From Lentzea indica (GTDB lineage Bacteria; Actinomycetota; Actinomycetes; Mycobacteriales; Pseudonocardiaceae), in contig NZ_VSRL01000042.1 of the NCBI RefSeq assembly GCF_012184385.1, positions 1 to 51,554 of the forward strand: DNA of 51,554 nt. Reading direction: 5' to 3'. Positions 33,230 to 43,035 of the stretch are shown here, piece after piece. Positions within the stretch are counted from its first letter, which is position 1. Every line of letters starts with the position of its first letter. Made by a program: the position numbers and the translations under genes. The notes under the pieces are model-generated. The model saw only the letters and a program-made list of their open reading frames with translations. It was not told the DNA's origin and ran no database searches.

Positions 33230-36200
33230 GTGCCAAGTAACACCCAGGTCGTCGTCGAGAGCACGGATTTGTTCGTCGGGACGGTTTCCGCCCCGCGCCA
33301 GCTGGTTCGGGTCACCCTCACGGGATCCCGCCCAGAGCCGGTGTGGGTGCGGATCTCCGGCCCGCTCGTCCGCACACCACAGCCGGTGCGGGTGGCGGCG
33401 GGTGAGGGTGAGGTCGTGGCCGAGGTCGGCGTGGTGTTCTCCGCGCCCACCACCGAGGGCACGACCTACCCGGCGACCGTGCTCGTCGCGCCGGTCAGCG
33501 GATCGGCACCACACGCCCAGGACGTCACGGTCACCGTCGGGGAGACCGGGTGGACGATGTGGATGGTCTCGCACTTCCACTACGACCCGGTGTGGTGGAA
33601 CACCCAGGCCGGCTTCACCGAGACGTGGCTCGACCTGCCTGGGGCGCAGGCGAAGCGGATGCCGTTCCAGCTGTCCGCGTTCGACCTGGTGCGTGCCCAC
33701 CTCGACGCCGCACGGCAGGACGACGACTACCGGTTCGTGCTCGCCGAGGTCGACTACCTCAAGCCGCACTGGGACGTGTTCCCCGGCGACCGGCACGACC
33801 TGCGCCGGTTCCTGCGCGAGGGCCGCATCGAGATCGTCGGCGGCAACTACAACGAGGCCAACACGAACCTGACCCACCCCGAGTCCACCGTCCGCAACGC
33901 GGTCTACGGCGTCGGTTTCCAGCGCGACGTTCTGGGGGCCGACCCGCGCACGGCGTGGATGCTCGACGTGTTCGGGCACGACCCGTCCTATCCAGGGCTG
34001 ATGGCCGACGCGGGGCTGGACTCCAGCGTGTGGGCGCGCGGGCCGTGGCACCACGTCGGGGCCAAGCGGCACACCGGCGACATCACCAGGATGCAGTTCC
34101 CGTCCGAGTTCGAGTGGATCTCGCCGGGCGGCCGCGGTGTGCTCACCGCCTACCTGGCCGACCACTACGTCGCCGGGTGGGACATCGAGCGGAAGTCCAC
34201 TTTGGACGAAGCGATGGCGGAGGCCTACCGGCAGTTCAGCACGTTGCGCAAGGTCGCGGCCACCCGCAACGTCATGCTGCCGGTGGGACACGACCACAAC
34301 GTGCCGTCGCGCTTCTGCACCGAGATCCACCGCGAGTGGAACGCCCGGTACGTCTGGCCGCGTTTCGTCGTGGGCCTTCCCCGCGACTTCTTCGCCGCGG
34401 TGCGCGCGGACGCGTCAGCGCGCTCGATCACGTTCAGCCCGCAGACCAGGGACATGAACCCCGTCTACACCGGCAAGGACGTCTCCTACATCGACACCAA
34501 GCAGGCCCAGCGGGCCGCCGAGGTGGCGGTGCTCGACGGCGAGCGGATGGCAGCGCTCACGACGTTGCTGGGAGCGACCTATCCGGCCGAAGCGCTGGAC
34601 AAGGCGTGGCGCCAGCTGGTCTACGGCGCGCACCACGACGCCATCACCGGTACCGAGTCCGACCAGGTGTACCTGGACCTGCTCACCGGGTGGCGTGAGG
34701 CCGACGAGCTCGGCCGCTCGGTGCTGACAGGGGCGATCGACCACCTGGCTGCCCGCGCCGACACGACCGGTGCCGGTGAGGCGGTGATCGTCGTCAACGC
34801 GCTGGCGTTCGCCCGTGACGCGATCACCACCGTGACGGTTCGCCTGCCCGGTTTCCGGGGAGCCAGGATCTCCGATCCCGACGGCCGCGCGGTCGCGTCG
34901 GTGACCGAGGCCGCCGTCTGGCATCCGGGCGGTGTCCTCGAACTGACGCTGACGTTCCTGGCACAGCAGGTTCCTGCGACGGGCTACCGGGTGTACCGGG
35001 TGGTCGAGGCCGAGACGATCCCACCGCGGTGGACGACCCGGCGCGGCGTCGCGATCGCCTCCGACTCGTTCATCGTCAAGGCCGATCCCGCAGGTGGTGG
35101 CGCGTTGTCGAGCGTGTACGACCGCAGGGCCTCACGTGAACTGGTGCGCCCAGGCCGTCTCGCGGCGGAGTTCGTGGTGCAGGAGGAACATCCCGGCCAC
35201 CCGCTGTGGGGTGAGGGGCCGTGGCACCTGCTGCCCAAGGGTCCCGGCACGACGGCGGGCGCGGCCGACGTGCACATCGAGACGAGCCCGGTCGGCGAAC
35301 GCCTCGTCAGCCGCACGACCCTCGGGGATCTGCACATCAAGCAGCAGGTGACGCTGTGGCACGGGCTGCCTCGCGTCGACATCCAGTCCTTCGTGGACGG
35401 TTCCATCGGCCAGGACCGGTTGCTGCGCAGCAGGTTCGCCTTCGACCTGCCCGGTGCATTGCCCGTCGCGGAGGTCGGCTTCGCGGCGGTGGGGCGGTCG
35501 TTCGGCTTCCCCGACGTCGACGCCGCCGAACACTTGTGGACGCTGGACAGCCCCGCGCACACCTGGGCCGGTCTCTCCGCCACCGTCCGGCTGCGGCTGC
35601 CCGGCGGTGTTCTGCACGCCATCGGCGTCGCCGAGGTGACCACCGAGTCGGACGGGCGTGCGGTGCTGGCCGCACTGGCCGCCCAGGGCGTCACCGCGAC
35701 CTGCACCCGTCCGCAGGGGCCGCGCTACGGTTCCCTCGACGTGGACTCCAACCTTCCCGACGTGCGGATCGTGCTGGGGCACAACGAGTTCGCGGCTGAG
35801 GTGCTGGACCTCGCGCCGGACGAACACCGCGAGACACTGGCCGCCACGGGCCGGGTGTTCGTGCCATCCGAACACGCCCGCGCACAGCGGTGGGTACCGG
35901 ACGCCGATCTGCGCGGGCCGCGTGACCTGCCGGTGCTGATCGTCACCGACATCGACGCGTTCATCGACGACCTCGCCGACGCGTGCGTCGAGGTGGCCGG
36001 GCCGGACGGCACGACGGACCCCGTGGCCGACTACTCCGTGGCGGTCGTCAACCGCGGAACGCCGGGATTCGTGGTGGCACCGGACGGCACGCTGCACGTA
36101 TCGCTGATGCGGTCGTGCAGCGGATGGCCGGCGGGGGTGTGGATCGACGGCGACCGCCGCACGGTGCCCGACGGGTCCAGCTTCGCCTGGCAGCACTGGT

Positions 36201-37351
36201 CCCACACGTTCGAGCTGAGTCTCGTGGCCGGCAACGGCGACTGGCGCCAGGCGGGATTCGCCCGCATCGGCCAGGACGTCAACCACCCGCTCCACGCCCG
36301 CCAGGCCCCCGCCACCGAGGGACACCTGCCGCGCGAGCTGAGCCTGCTCGCCGTGTCACCGCCCAACGTTCTGCTGACAGCGGCCAAGGTTCGCGGCAAC
36401 CCGCTCGCGTCCTGCACCGACGAACACGGCTCGGACATCGCGGTGCGGCTGTACGAGTCGGAGGGAAGGCCGGTGACCGCCTCGCTGTCCTTGTACGGAG
36501 GGATCACCGCGGCCCATCGCACCGACTTGCTGGAAGAGCGCGATCTCACCGCGCTCACCATCGGCTCCGGCGACGCGACGGTCGACCTGACGGCCGGCGA
36601 CGTCGCAACGTTGCGCCTCGAACCAGCCGCGGCATCGCCTCCCAACGCCGCCCCCGCCACCCACACCGAGCCGGTCCAGCCGATCTACACGCGCTATTGG
36701 CGGCACAACACCGGTCCCGCCCCCGTCGGCAACCTGCCGGTGACCGTGCACGTCGATCCTTCGTTCGTCCGGCTTGCCCCCGGCGCCACCAGGCCGGTGC
36801 GGATCACCGTCAGCTGCAGCGGTACCCCGGCCAAGGGACGCGTCGAGTTCACCGACGGCCAGTCGTGGGACTACGACCTGGCCGCCGGTGACTTCACCGA
36901 GTTCACCGCGACCGTGCGAGCCCTGCCCGGCCGCCACCTCCACGCCGCACGTCTGCGCGATCACCTCGGCCAGGTGCTGGAGGACACGGTCGACGTGGTG
37001 TCCAGTTCCACCACCGACCGCGAGCTGGTGGAGGTGTGGCTCAGAGCGGGCGCGCTGAACCTCGCCCCCGGTCAGAGCGCGCTGCTGCCCGTGACCCTGA
37101 CGAATCTGGCGCAGAGCGAGGTTCGCGGCGAGGTCACGGTGATCAGCCCGTTCGGCACCTGGTGCGGCGACGTGCGGATCGGCCCGAGAACCCAGCCGTT
37201 CGTGATCCCGCCGGAAGGAAGGATCACGGTGCCCGTCACGGCGACGGCGGAGGCCACCGCTCGTCGCGGCGCGCACTGGTGGGCGCTGGTCAGGGTGGCC
37301 GCCCACGGCAGGCTGCACTACTCGCCCGCCATTCCGGTCAGCGTGCGGTGA
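33230..37351 (+). CDS. GH38 alpha-mannosidase, very large, cytoplasmic
   Basis: A 1373-residue GH38 enzyme removing alpha-linked mannose. Zinc and catalytic residues are present: HFHYDPVWW (His115, His117, Asp119), the nucleophile in AWMLDVFGHDP (Asp246), and GAHHDAITGTE. GGNYNEANTNLTHPES is also typical. About 105 residues of beta-structure precede the barrel, and the long beta-rich C-terminal part ends in an NEW3-like (NPCBM-associated) domain (LRAGALNLAPGQSALLPVTLTNL). No signal peptide is visible after the GTG start, so it is probably intracellular and acts on imported oligosaccharides. It starts 4 nt after the binding-protein stop and is the last gene of its operon. The stop is 3 nt from the convergent GH43 stop. 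Longer than most family members. Confidence 0.93.
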   Translation: MPSNTQVVVESTDLFVGTVSAPRQLVRVTLTGSRPEPVWVRISGPLVRTPQPVRVAAGEGEVVAEVGVVFSAPTTEGTTYPATVLVAPVSGSAPHAQDVTVTVGETGWTMWMVSHFHYDPVWWNTQAGFTETWLDLPGAQAKRMPFQLSAFDLVRAHLDAARQDDDYRFVLAEVDYLKPHWDVFPGDRHDLRRFLREGRIEIVGGNYNEANTNLTHPESTVRNAVYGVGFQRDVLGADPRTAWMLDVFGHDPSYPGLMADAGLDSSVWARGPWHHVGAKRHTGDITRMQFPSEFEWISPGGRGVLTAYLADHYVAGWDIERKSTLDEAMAEAYRQFSTLRKVAATRNVMLPVGHDHNVPSRFCTEIHREWNARYVWPRFVVGLPRDFFAAVRADASARSITFSPQTRDMNPVYTGKDVSYIDTKQAQRAAEVAVLDGERMAALTTLLGATYPAEALDKAWRQLVYGAHHDAITGTESDQVYLDLLTGWREADELGRSVLTGAIDHLAARADTTGAGEAVIVVNALAFARDAITTVTVRLPGFRGARISDPDGRAVASVTEAAVWHPGGVLELTLTFLAQQVPATGYRVYRVVEAETIPPRWTTRRGVAIASDSFIVKADPAGGGALSSVYDRRASRELVRPGRLAAEFVVQEEHPGHPLWGEGPWHLLPKGPGTTAGAADVHIETSPVGERLVSRTTLGDLHIKQQVTLWHGLPRVDIQSFVDGSIGQDRLLRSRFAFDLPGALPVAEVGFAAVGRSFGFPDVDAAEHLWTLDSPAHTWAGLSATVRLRLPGGVLHAIGVAEVTTESDGRAVLAALAAQGVTATCTRPQGPRYGSLDVDSNLPDVRIVLGHNEFAAEVLDLAPDEHRETLAATGRVFVPSEHARAQRWVPDADLRGPRDLPVLIVTDIDAFIDDLADACVEVAGPDGTTDPVADYSVAVVNRGTPGFVVAPDGTLHVSLMRSCSGWPAGVWIDGDRRTVPDGSSFAWQHWSHTFELSLVAGNGDWRQAGFARIGQDVNHPLHARQAPATEGHLPRELSLLAVSPPNVLLTAAKVRGNPLASCTDEHGSDIAVRLYESEGRPVTASLSLYGGITAAHRTDLLEERDLTALTIGSGDATVDLTAGDVATLRLEPAAASPPNAAPATHTEPVQPIYTRYWRHNTGPAPVGNLPVTVHVDPSFVRLAPGATRPVRITVSCSGTPAKGRVEFTDGQSWDYDLAAGDFTEFTATVRALPGRHLHAARLRDHLGQVLEDTVDVVSSSTTDRELVEVWLRAGALNLAPGQSALLPVTLTNLAQSEVRGEVTVISPFGTWCGDVRIGPRTQPFVIPPEGRITVPVTATAEATARRGAHWWALVRVAAHGRLHYSPAIPVSVR

Positions 37352-37354
37352 TCG

Positions 37355-38901
37355 CTACGGAGGTGTCTCCCGGTAGGTGAAGCTGTCGAAGTCGGCCCAC
37401 GACTCGCTCGGGACGCCGTCGCTGGTCGCGTAGAGTCCGATGTGGACGCCGGTGAACCCGCCCGCGACCGGGGTGCTGAGCGCCCGGCCGTCGAACGGTT
37501 CGCCCAGCGGCTTCCACTCCTCGGAGCCCACCGCGACCAGCGCCTGGTGGTCCTGTCCTGCCGCCTCTATCCCCAGCCGCACCGGACCGTCCGCGACCTG
37601 GGTCTTCGCGAGCAGCTCGTCACGTCCGCCGACCCTCCGCACCAGGGTAATCTCACGCCCGGCGCCGAGCAGCAACCGGACGTGGTGGTCGTTGTTCTGC
37701 AGCAGCACCAAGCCGGCGGTCTCACTCGGCTCGACGGTGTGAACTCCAGCACGCACGACGCGTGGAAGTTCTGGTGTTGCTGCCGCCGCACCACGAGGCT
37801 CGGCGTGACCGGATCGGTGATCGACTCCGGGCGGACGCGCAGCCGCAGGTGACCGGGCCGCTCGGTCAGGGACCAGAACGGCTCCTCCGGTGTGCGCAGG
37901 GACAGCCACGCGGGATCGAGTTTCGCCGAGTCGAAGCCGTCGGTCTGCGCGGGCACTGGCCACGGATGCTCCGGCAGGTCGGGAGCGGGATACGAAGTCT
38001 CGACGCGTCCGGTGCCGGGACTGAACACGGGCCCGCCGTTCTCCCACGACACCGGCACGATGAACGTCTCCCGGCCGAGGTTGTAGTAGTAGCCGCCGTA
38101 CGGCCTGGTCGCAAGCAGCGCGGCGTACCACTGGCCGTTCTGCGTGCACACCAGGTCCGCGTGCCCGGTCGCCGCGATCGGGTGGTCGCGGCCGAGGTGG
38201 CGGTGGGTCAGCACGGGGTTGAGCGGCGAGCCGCGGTACGGACCGGTGACCTCGTCGGAGAACGCCACAACCACGGAGTGCTCGAAGTCCGTGCCGCCCT
38301 CTGCGCACAGGAGGACGTAGCGACCGTCCACTTTGTACAGATGCGGAGCTTCGAGCCAGACCGCGTTGTGCATCGCGCCGCGGCGCCACAGCACGTGCTC
38401 CTCACCGACCAGTTTGAGCCGCACGGGATCGAACTCGCGCAGCCACACTTCGGTCTGGCCGGGGGACCGCACCTCGCGGGTGGCGGTCCACCACGCGCGG
38501 CCGTCGTCGTCGAAGAACAGCGACGGGTCGAACCCGTCCGCCTCGGGCAGCCACCGCGGCTCCGACCACTCGCCGGCCGGATCGGTGGCGGTGACCACGA
38601 AGTTGCCGCTCTCCCGCTGCCCTCCGACCAGCGTGCAGACCACGTAGAAAACACCGTCGTGGTGACGGATTGTCGGCGCGTACAGGCCGCCGGAGGCCCG
38701 CACGCCCTGCAACGGCAACTGGGACGGCCGGTCCAGCACGTGGCCGAGGAGCCGCCAGTGCACGAGGTCCCTGCTGTGGAAGATCGGCAGGCCGGGGAAG
38801 TACTCGAAGGTGGACGTGACGAGGTAGTGGTCCGGTCCCACCCGGCACACCGAGGGATCGGGGTGTGAGCCGGGCAGGACCGGGTTCATCAACTGTGCCA
38901 A
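37355..38901 (-). CDS. GH43 beta-xylosidase / arabinofuranosidase with C-terminal concanavalin-like domain, frameshifted
   Basis: Predicted 515-residue intracellular enzyme (no signal peptide) after correcting one missing base near 37738-37744. The five-bladed propeller has the GH43 triad: Asp15 in GSHPDPSVCR, Asp125 in GFDPSLFFDDDG and Glu184 in WLEAPHLYK. YYLVTSTFEYFPGLPIFHSRDLVHW-type sequence and the extra C-terminal beta-sandwich place it near the GH43_11/12 beta-xylosidases. After CVLEFT the frame changes and VEPSETAGLVLLQNNDHHVRL continues to a stop at 37355. TTG at 38901 has GGAAG 7 nt upstream; ATG 38889 is the alternative. It is the last gene of the xylan operon and would hydrolyse imported xylo-oligosaccharides. 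Confidence 0.88.
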
Positions 38902-38914
38902 GTGGACACTTCCG

Positions 38915-39925
38915 TTAGGGGTTGATCCTGTTGTAGGCCGGTTTCGGCCTCAGGTTGGAGTCGAAGAGACAGGCAGCGCCCTCACCGGGGAACGTGCCGG
39001 GCACCCACGAGTGGCGGTCGGTGAAACCCCACACGGTGAACTCGACGCACCGGGCAACGGCGTGGCAGTCGTCCCAGATCTGCTTGTACATGGTCGCCTG
39101 CTGGTTCAGCTTGTTCTGGTCGACGGGCAGCTGGATGCGCACGTCGGCCTCGGTGATCGCGACGTCGAGGCCGAGTGCGGCCAGTCGCTCGATGTTCTGC
39201 CGGAAGCCGGACGGGTAGCCGTACCGGGTCGCCAGGTGGGTCTGGATGCCCACGCCGTCGATCGGCACGCCCTGTTGCTTGAGCGAACGCACGAGGTTGT
39301 ACATGGCGTTGCTCTTGGCGTTCATGCCTTCTGTGTTGTAGTCGTTGATGTAGAGCTTCGCCGACGGGTCGGCGGCGCGGGCCGCGCGGAAGGCGTCGGC
39401 GACGAAGTTGTCGCCGAGCCTCTGCTGGAAGATCGACTGCCGGCGTGAGCCGTTCTCTTCGAAGATCTCGTTGACGACGTCCCACGCGCGGATCTTGCCG
39501 CGGTAGCGGCCCATCTCGGTGTTGATGTGCTGCTGGACCACGCTGCGCAGCTCGTTGCCACCGAGGTTGTTCAGCCAGCCGGGGTACTGGCTGTGCCACA
39601 CCAGCGTGTGCCCGCGCACGGTCTTGCCGTTCTGCTGGGCGTAGTTGACGATCGCGTCCGCACCGGACCAGTTGAACTGGTTGCGGTTGGGTTCGACGAC
39701 AGCCCACTTCATCTCGTTCTCGGGGGTGACGTTGTCGAACTCGCGCGTCAGCACCGACCGGAAGTCGGCCTGGTTGAGGTTCTGGGCAGCCACCGCGCTG
39801 CCCACGACCCTGTTCGTCTTGTCCTTCAACGGTCCCGCTGCCGACGCGGGAACCGCCTGGCCCGCCGCGATTGCGGCCGCCGCCGCCGCAATCGCGAGGA
39901 GCCGGGTGGATAAGCGCAACATCAT
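38915..39925 (-). CDS. Secreted GH10 endo-beta-1,4-xylanase
   Basis: A 336-residue secreted xylanase without binding module. Signal peptide: MMLRLSTRLLAIAAAAAAIA..ASAA. The GH10 barrel has WHSQYPGWL, acid/base Glu153 in WDVVNEIF and nucleophile Glu259 in ITEADVR (TEADVR in place of the more common TELDVR). The C-terminal WGFTDRHSWVPGTFPGEGAACLFD is typical. The frame continues upstream to 41245, but AAGGAG at 5 nt and the signal peptide fix the start at ATG 39925. It lies between GH115 (20-nt gap) and GH43 (13-nt gap). It would cut glucuronoxylan into oligosaccharides for the operon's transporter. Confidence 0.96.
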   Translation of the reverse strand: MMLRLSTRLLAIAAAAAAIAAGQAVPASAAGPLKDKTNRVVGSAVAAQNLNQADFRSVLTREFDNVTPENEMKWAVVEPNRNQFNWSGADAIVNYAQQNGKTVRGHTLVWHSQYPGWLNNLGGNELRSVVQQHINTEMGRYRGKIRAWDVVNEIFEENGSRRQSIFQQRLGDNFVADAFRAARAADPSAKLYINDYNTEGMNAKSNAMYNLVRSLKQQGVPIDGVGIQTHLATRYGYPSGFRQNIERLAALGLDVAITEADVRIQLPVDQNKLNQQATMYKQIWDDCHAVARCVEFTVWGFTDRHSWVPGTFPGEGAACLFDSNLRPKPAYNRINP

Positions 39926-39945
39926 TGTCGCTCCTTGAGAGGTTG

Positions 39946-42900
39946 TCAGAACCGCTTGCTCTCCGGCGGTCCGAGGTAGCTCGGTCGCAGACCGCCGGTG
40001 TCCACGACCAGCTTCTGCAGCACGACGGTCGGATCGACCATCCAGAACCTGAGCACGTGCGGGCCGGGTGCCGCGATCACGTGCCGGGTGGCGGTGAGGT
40101 TGACGTTGTCGGAGGTGATGCGTTCCCACTGCCGGTTCATGCCCGTGTGGTCGGCACCCGTCGCTTTGATGACGTCGACGACCTGAGGTGCCGAGTCGTC
40201 GAACGAGATGGCGTAGCGCAGTCCCGGCGTGGGAAGCACGCCGGCCCGAGGCGAGAGGTGTGCCCACACCGTCACTTCCCCAGGGGTGAGCAGCGTCATC
40301 CGGTACTCCAGCCGCGGACCGCGACCGGGTTCCTGGCTCGCGGCCGTGACGGGGAACGGTTTCATGCCCGCCCCGGTGCGGCCGATGCCGTCGATGCGCC
40401 GCCACTTGACGCCGCCCACCTCGACGTTCGCGCTGTGGTGCTCGGCCTCCATCGACACGTAACCGTTGGCCTCCATGAACCCCTGACGCCACCCACGCGG
40501 CACATCGGGATTGCGCACGACGGCTTCCACGGTCACCGTGCGGCCCGCGCCGGACACCACGATCGGCACGCGCGTAGTGCCCTTCGGCGCACGCGACCAG
40601 TCGACCTCGATCTCCGCCCGAAGCTGCTTCTCGACCCGGCCGGAGCCCGGCCGCAGGCGCAGCCAGGGCACATCTGCGCGAATCGTGCAGTCGAACGGCG
40701 CGCGGCCGCGGTTGAAGACGTCGACGAACTGCGCGGGCTGGCTCTGGAACGGGCTGAACTCCGGCAGCACCGGTGTGTCCGAGGAGGACGGCCACCACAG
40801 CTCGGAACCGTCGATCGCCACACCCATCTCGGCGACGTCGGCCACGGTGATCCGCCGAACCGGCGGGAAGATCTCGTCCGGCAGCGCGACGTGGTCCTTC
40901 TCCGGCTGCTGCCAGGGCGCGTTCGGGCCGTAGCGCTCGACATCGCCGTAGCCGATGTGCGGCTGGGTCTGAAAGCCACGCCATTTGCCGCCCGCGACGA
41001 CGGTGTTGAACCGCTCGGCCAGCGCCAGGTCGTCGGCGAACCGCGCCTCTGTCGTCGCGGCGAGATCGTTGGCCAGGGCGCGACCCTGCCCCGCGTAGAA
41101 GATGTTCGTGAACTCCGCGTGCCGCAGCTCGTACAGGTTCGCGGTCGCCTTCACCTGGTACAGCACCAGCTCGAAGAACGCGTCCCGGTACGCCGCCGGA
41201 AGCCGCGCCGCGATCTGCTCCGCGCGTTCGCCCAGCTTCCGCCACTCCTGCGTCACGCGGTCGAGCTCGCGGTAGTGCACGAGGCTGAACGGGGTGGCCT
41301 TGTCGTCGTAGACGATCGAGGTGCCCTCACCGGTGATCTTGCGGTTGAGCAGCTCCGGCTTGCGTCGCGACTGGAGCCTGCCGTAGGTGTTCAGCACCCC
41401 GGCGATGGCCGAGGCGTTGCGCCTGCCGAAGTTCTGCTCGGCGTGCTCGCGCTCCCAAGTGGACAGATGCTCCAGCGGGAACGGCTTCCAGGCGTAGTCG
41501 AGGAAGAACTGCGCCGGCAGCTCGTTGCCCTTGAAGTCGCCGACGTTGGCCACCCACAGCCGGGAGACGCCGTACTCGGCGGCCTGGTGCAGCTGTTCCC
41601 ACACGTTGGCGATCGGGCACGTGTCGACCCACTTGTAGTTGCGGCCCGCGCCGACGTAGTCGAAGTGGTAGTAGAGACCGTATCCGCCCGCATGAGGGGG
41701 CAATGACCGGTCCGGCAGCTTGCACAGGTTGCCCCAGTTGTCGTCGGGGAACACGACGGTGACGTGGTCCGGCGGGCGCAGGCCCTTCTCCCAGTACCGC
41801 ATCACCTCCTTGTAGAGCGTCCACACCTGCGGAACGGAGGCCGGGTCGCGACCGGTGACGCGGGCCAGCACGTCCTGCTCGGCGGCCAGGATCGACCGCA
41901 TCAGCTCGATGCTGTCGCCGTCGGGCAGGCGGGTGTCGCCGTTGCCGCGCATGCCGACGGTCACGACGCCCTCGAAGTCCTCGTCGACCATGCGCTTGAT
42001 GCCGTCGGTCCAGTAGGCCGTGATCGCCTCGGCGTTGCGGCGGAAGCTCCACTCCCCCGTCCCGCCGTACGGGTCGTGGCCGGGTTTGACGATGTTGCCT
42101 GCGGCATCACGCTCCGCGGGCACGGCGTGGCGGTTCCACTCCTCGATGCCGCGCATCATCGGTGCCTCGTGCGAGGTGCCCATGACGATGCCGTAGCGCT
42201 TGGCGGTGGCGTGGTTGAGCGGGTCGTCCTCGGCGAACGCGCGGCCCCACACGGCGGGCCAGACGTAGTTTCCCTTCAGCCGCAGGACGGTCTCGAAGAT
42301 CTTCTCCCAGAACCGGTGGTTGAAGCCGTTGGGGAAGCCGGGTGCGTGACCGGAACCGAAGTACCAGGGCGCCCACGTGCCCAGCGCCGGGTTCTCGTCG
42401 TTGATGAAGATCCCGCGATACTTGACGAACGGCGTGCCGAGGCTGTGCCGATCGGCCTCCACGTGCAGCTCGTCGCGATGCTCTGGCGGCACGTCGTCCC
42501 ACCAGTACCACGGTGAGACGCCGATGGACCGCGAGATGTCGTAGGCGCCGAAGATCGTGCCGCGCGGGTCGCTGCCGGTGATCACCAGAACCCGCGCCTT
42601 CTGAGTCCGCACGACCTGTGTCAGCGAGGTCTCCCACTTCCCCGCGATGCCGGTGACGTCGAGCTTTCCCGACGCCACCAGGTCGTCCACCAGCGGGCTG
42701 CGGCCGAGTGAGCCGATCAGCACCACCTCGCCCTGAGCCGGGACGGTGTCGAGAACCAGGGCGGGCTTGATCCCGGTGACCCGCTCGATGTCGGCCTGCA
42801 GGTCACCTGCCACCCGGACCACTCCGGGATGATCGGAGGCGCTGACCACGATCGTGGTCGCCTTTCCCTTGGACACCAGGGGAAATCGGCCGGAACCGCC

Positions 42901-43008
42901 CTGGCTCGACACGCGCTCGGCCGCTGTGGCTGTCGTCCCTGTCGCGCCCACGGCCGTCAGCGCGGCCAGCAACTGCAGGAAGTTTCGTCTGGCGAGGGGT
43001 GAGATCAT
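39946..43008 (-). CDS. Secreted GH115 xylan alpha-1,2-glucuronidase
   Basis: A 1020-residue enzyme releasing (4-O-methyl)glucuronic acid from internal xylose residues of xylan. The N-terminus has a Tat-type signal (ARRNFLQLLAALTAVGATGT). Family hallmarks are abundant: FVKYRGIFINDENPAL, RLKGNYVWPAVWGRAF, MGTSHEAPMMRG, VTVGMRGNGD, VVFPDDNWGNL, YYHFDYVGAGRNYKWVDT and RLWVANVGDFKGNELPAQFFLDYAW. A beta-rich C-terminal part with GYVSMEAEHHSANVEVGGVKWRRI is the extra domain expected in this family. GAGGAG lies about 10 nt before the ATG. The preceding permease ends 27 nt upstream and the GH10 xylanase follows 20 nt downstream, giving a coherent glucuronoxylan set. Confidence 0.96.
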   Translation of the reverse strand: MISPLARRNFLQLLAALTAVGATGTTATAAERVSSQGGSGRFPLVSKGKATTIVVSASDHPGVVRVAGDLQADIERVTGIKPALVLDTVPAQGEVVLIGSLGRSPLVDDLVASGKLDVTGIAGKWETSLTQVVRTQKARVLVITGSDPRGTIFGAYDISRSIGVSPWYWWDDVPPEHRDELHVEADRHSLGTPFVKYRGIFINDENPALGTWAPWYFGSGHAPGFPNGFNHRFWEKIFETVLRLKGNYVWPAVWGRAFAEDDPLNHATAKRYGIVMGTSHEAPMMRGIEEWNRHAVPAERDAAGNIVKPGHDPYGGTGEWSFRRNAEAITAYWTDGIKRMVDEDFEGVVTVGMRGNGDTRLPDGDSIELMRSILAAEQDVLARVTGRDPASVPQVWTLYKEVMRYWEKGLRPPDHVTVVFPDDNWGNLCKLPDRSLPPHAGGYGLYYHFDYVGAGRNYKWVDTCPIANVWEQLHQAAEYGVSRLWVANVGDFKGNELPAQFFLDYAWKPFPLEHLSTWEREHAEQNFGRRNASAIAGVLNTYGRLQSRRKPELLNRKITGEGTSIVYDDKATPFSLVHYRELDRVTQEWRKLGERAEQIAARLPAAYRDAFFELVLYQVKATANLYELRHAEFTNIFYAGQGRALANDLAATTEARFADDLALAERFNTVVAGGKWRGFQTQPHIGYGDVERYGPNAPWQQPEKDHVALPDEIFPPVRRITVADVAEMGVAIDGSELWWPSSSDTPVLPEFSPFQSQPAQFVDVFNRGRAPFDCTIRADVPWLRLRPGSGRVEKQLRAEIEVDWSRAPKGTTRVPIVVSGAGRTVTVEAVVRNPDVPRGWRQGFMEANGYVSMEAEHHSANVEVGGVKWRRIDGIGRTGAGMKPFPVTAASQEPGRGPRLEYRMTLLTPGEVTVWAHLSPRAGVLPTPGLRYAISFDDSAPQVVDVIKATGADHTGMNRQWERITSDNVNLTATRHVIAAPGPHVLRFWMVDPTVVLQKLVVDTGGLRPSYLGPPESKRF

Positions 43009-43035
43009 CGTCGAACTACTCCTCGGGGAGCGGGT

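Noticed and set aside
31783..33462. 559-residue antisense open frame over the substrate-binding protein gene
   Set aside because: Opposite a clear Tat lipoprotein gene; composition is typical of a third-position GC shadow.
38915..41245. 776-residue reading with a long extension before the GH10 xylanase
   Set aside because: The extension lies inside GH115 and is low complexity; the signal peptide and AAGGAG put the start at 39925.
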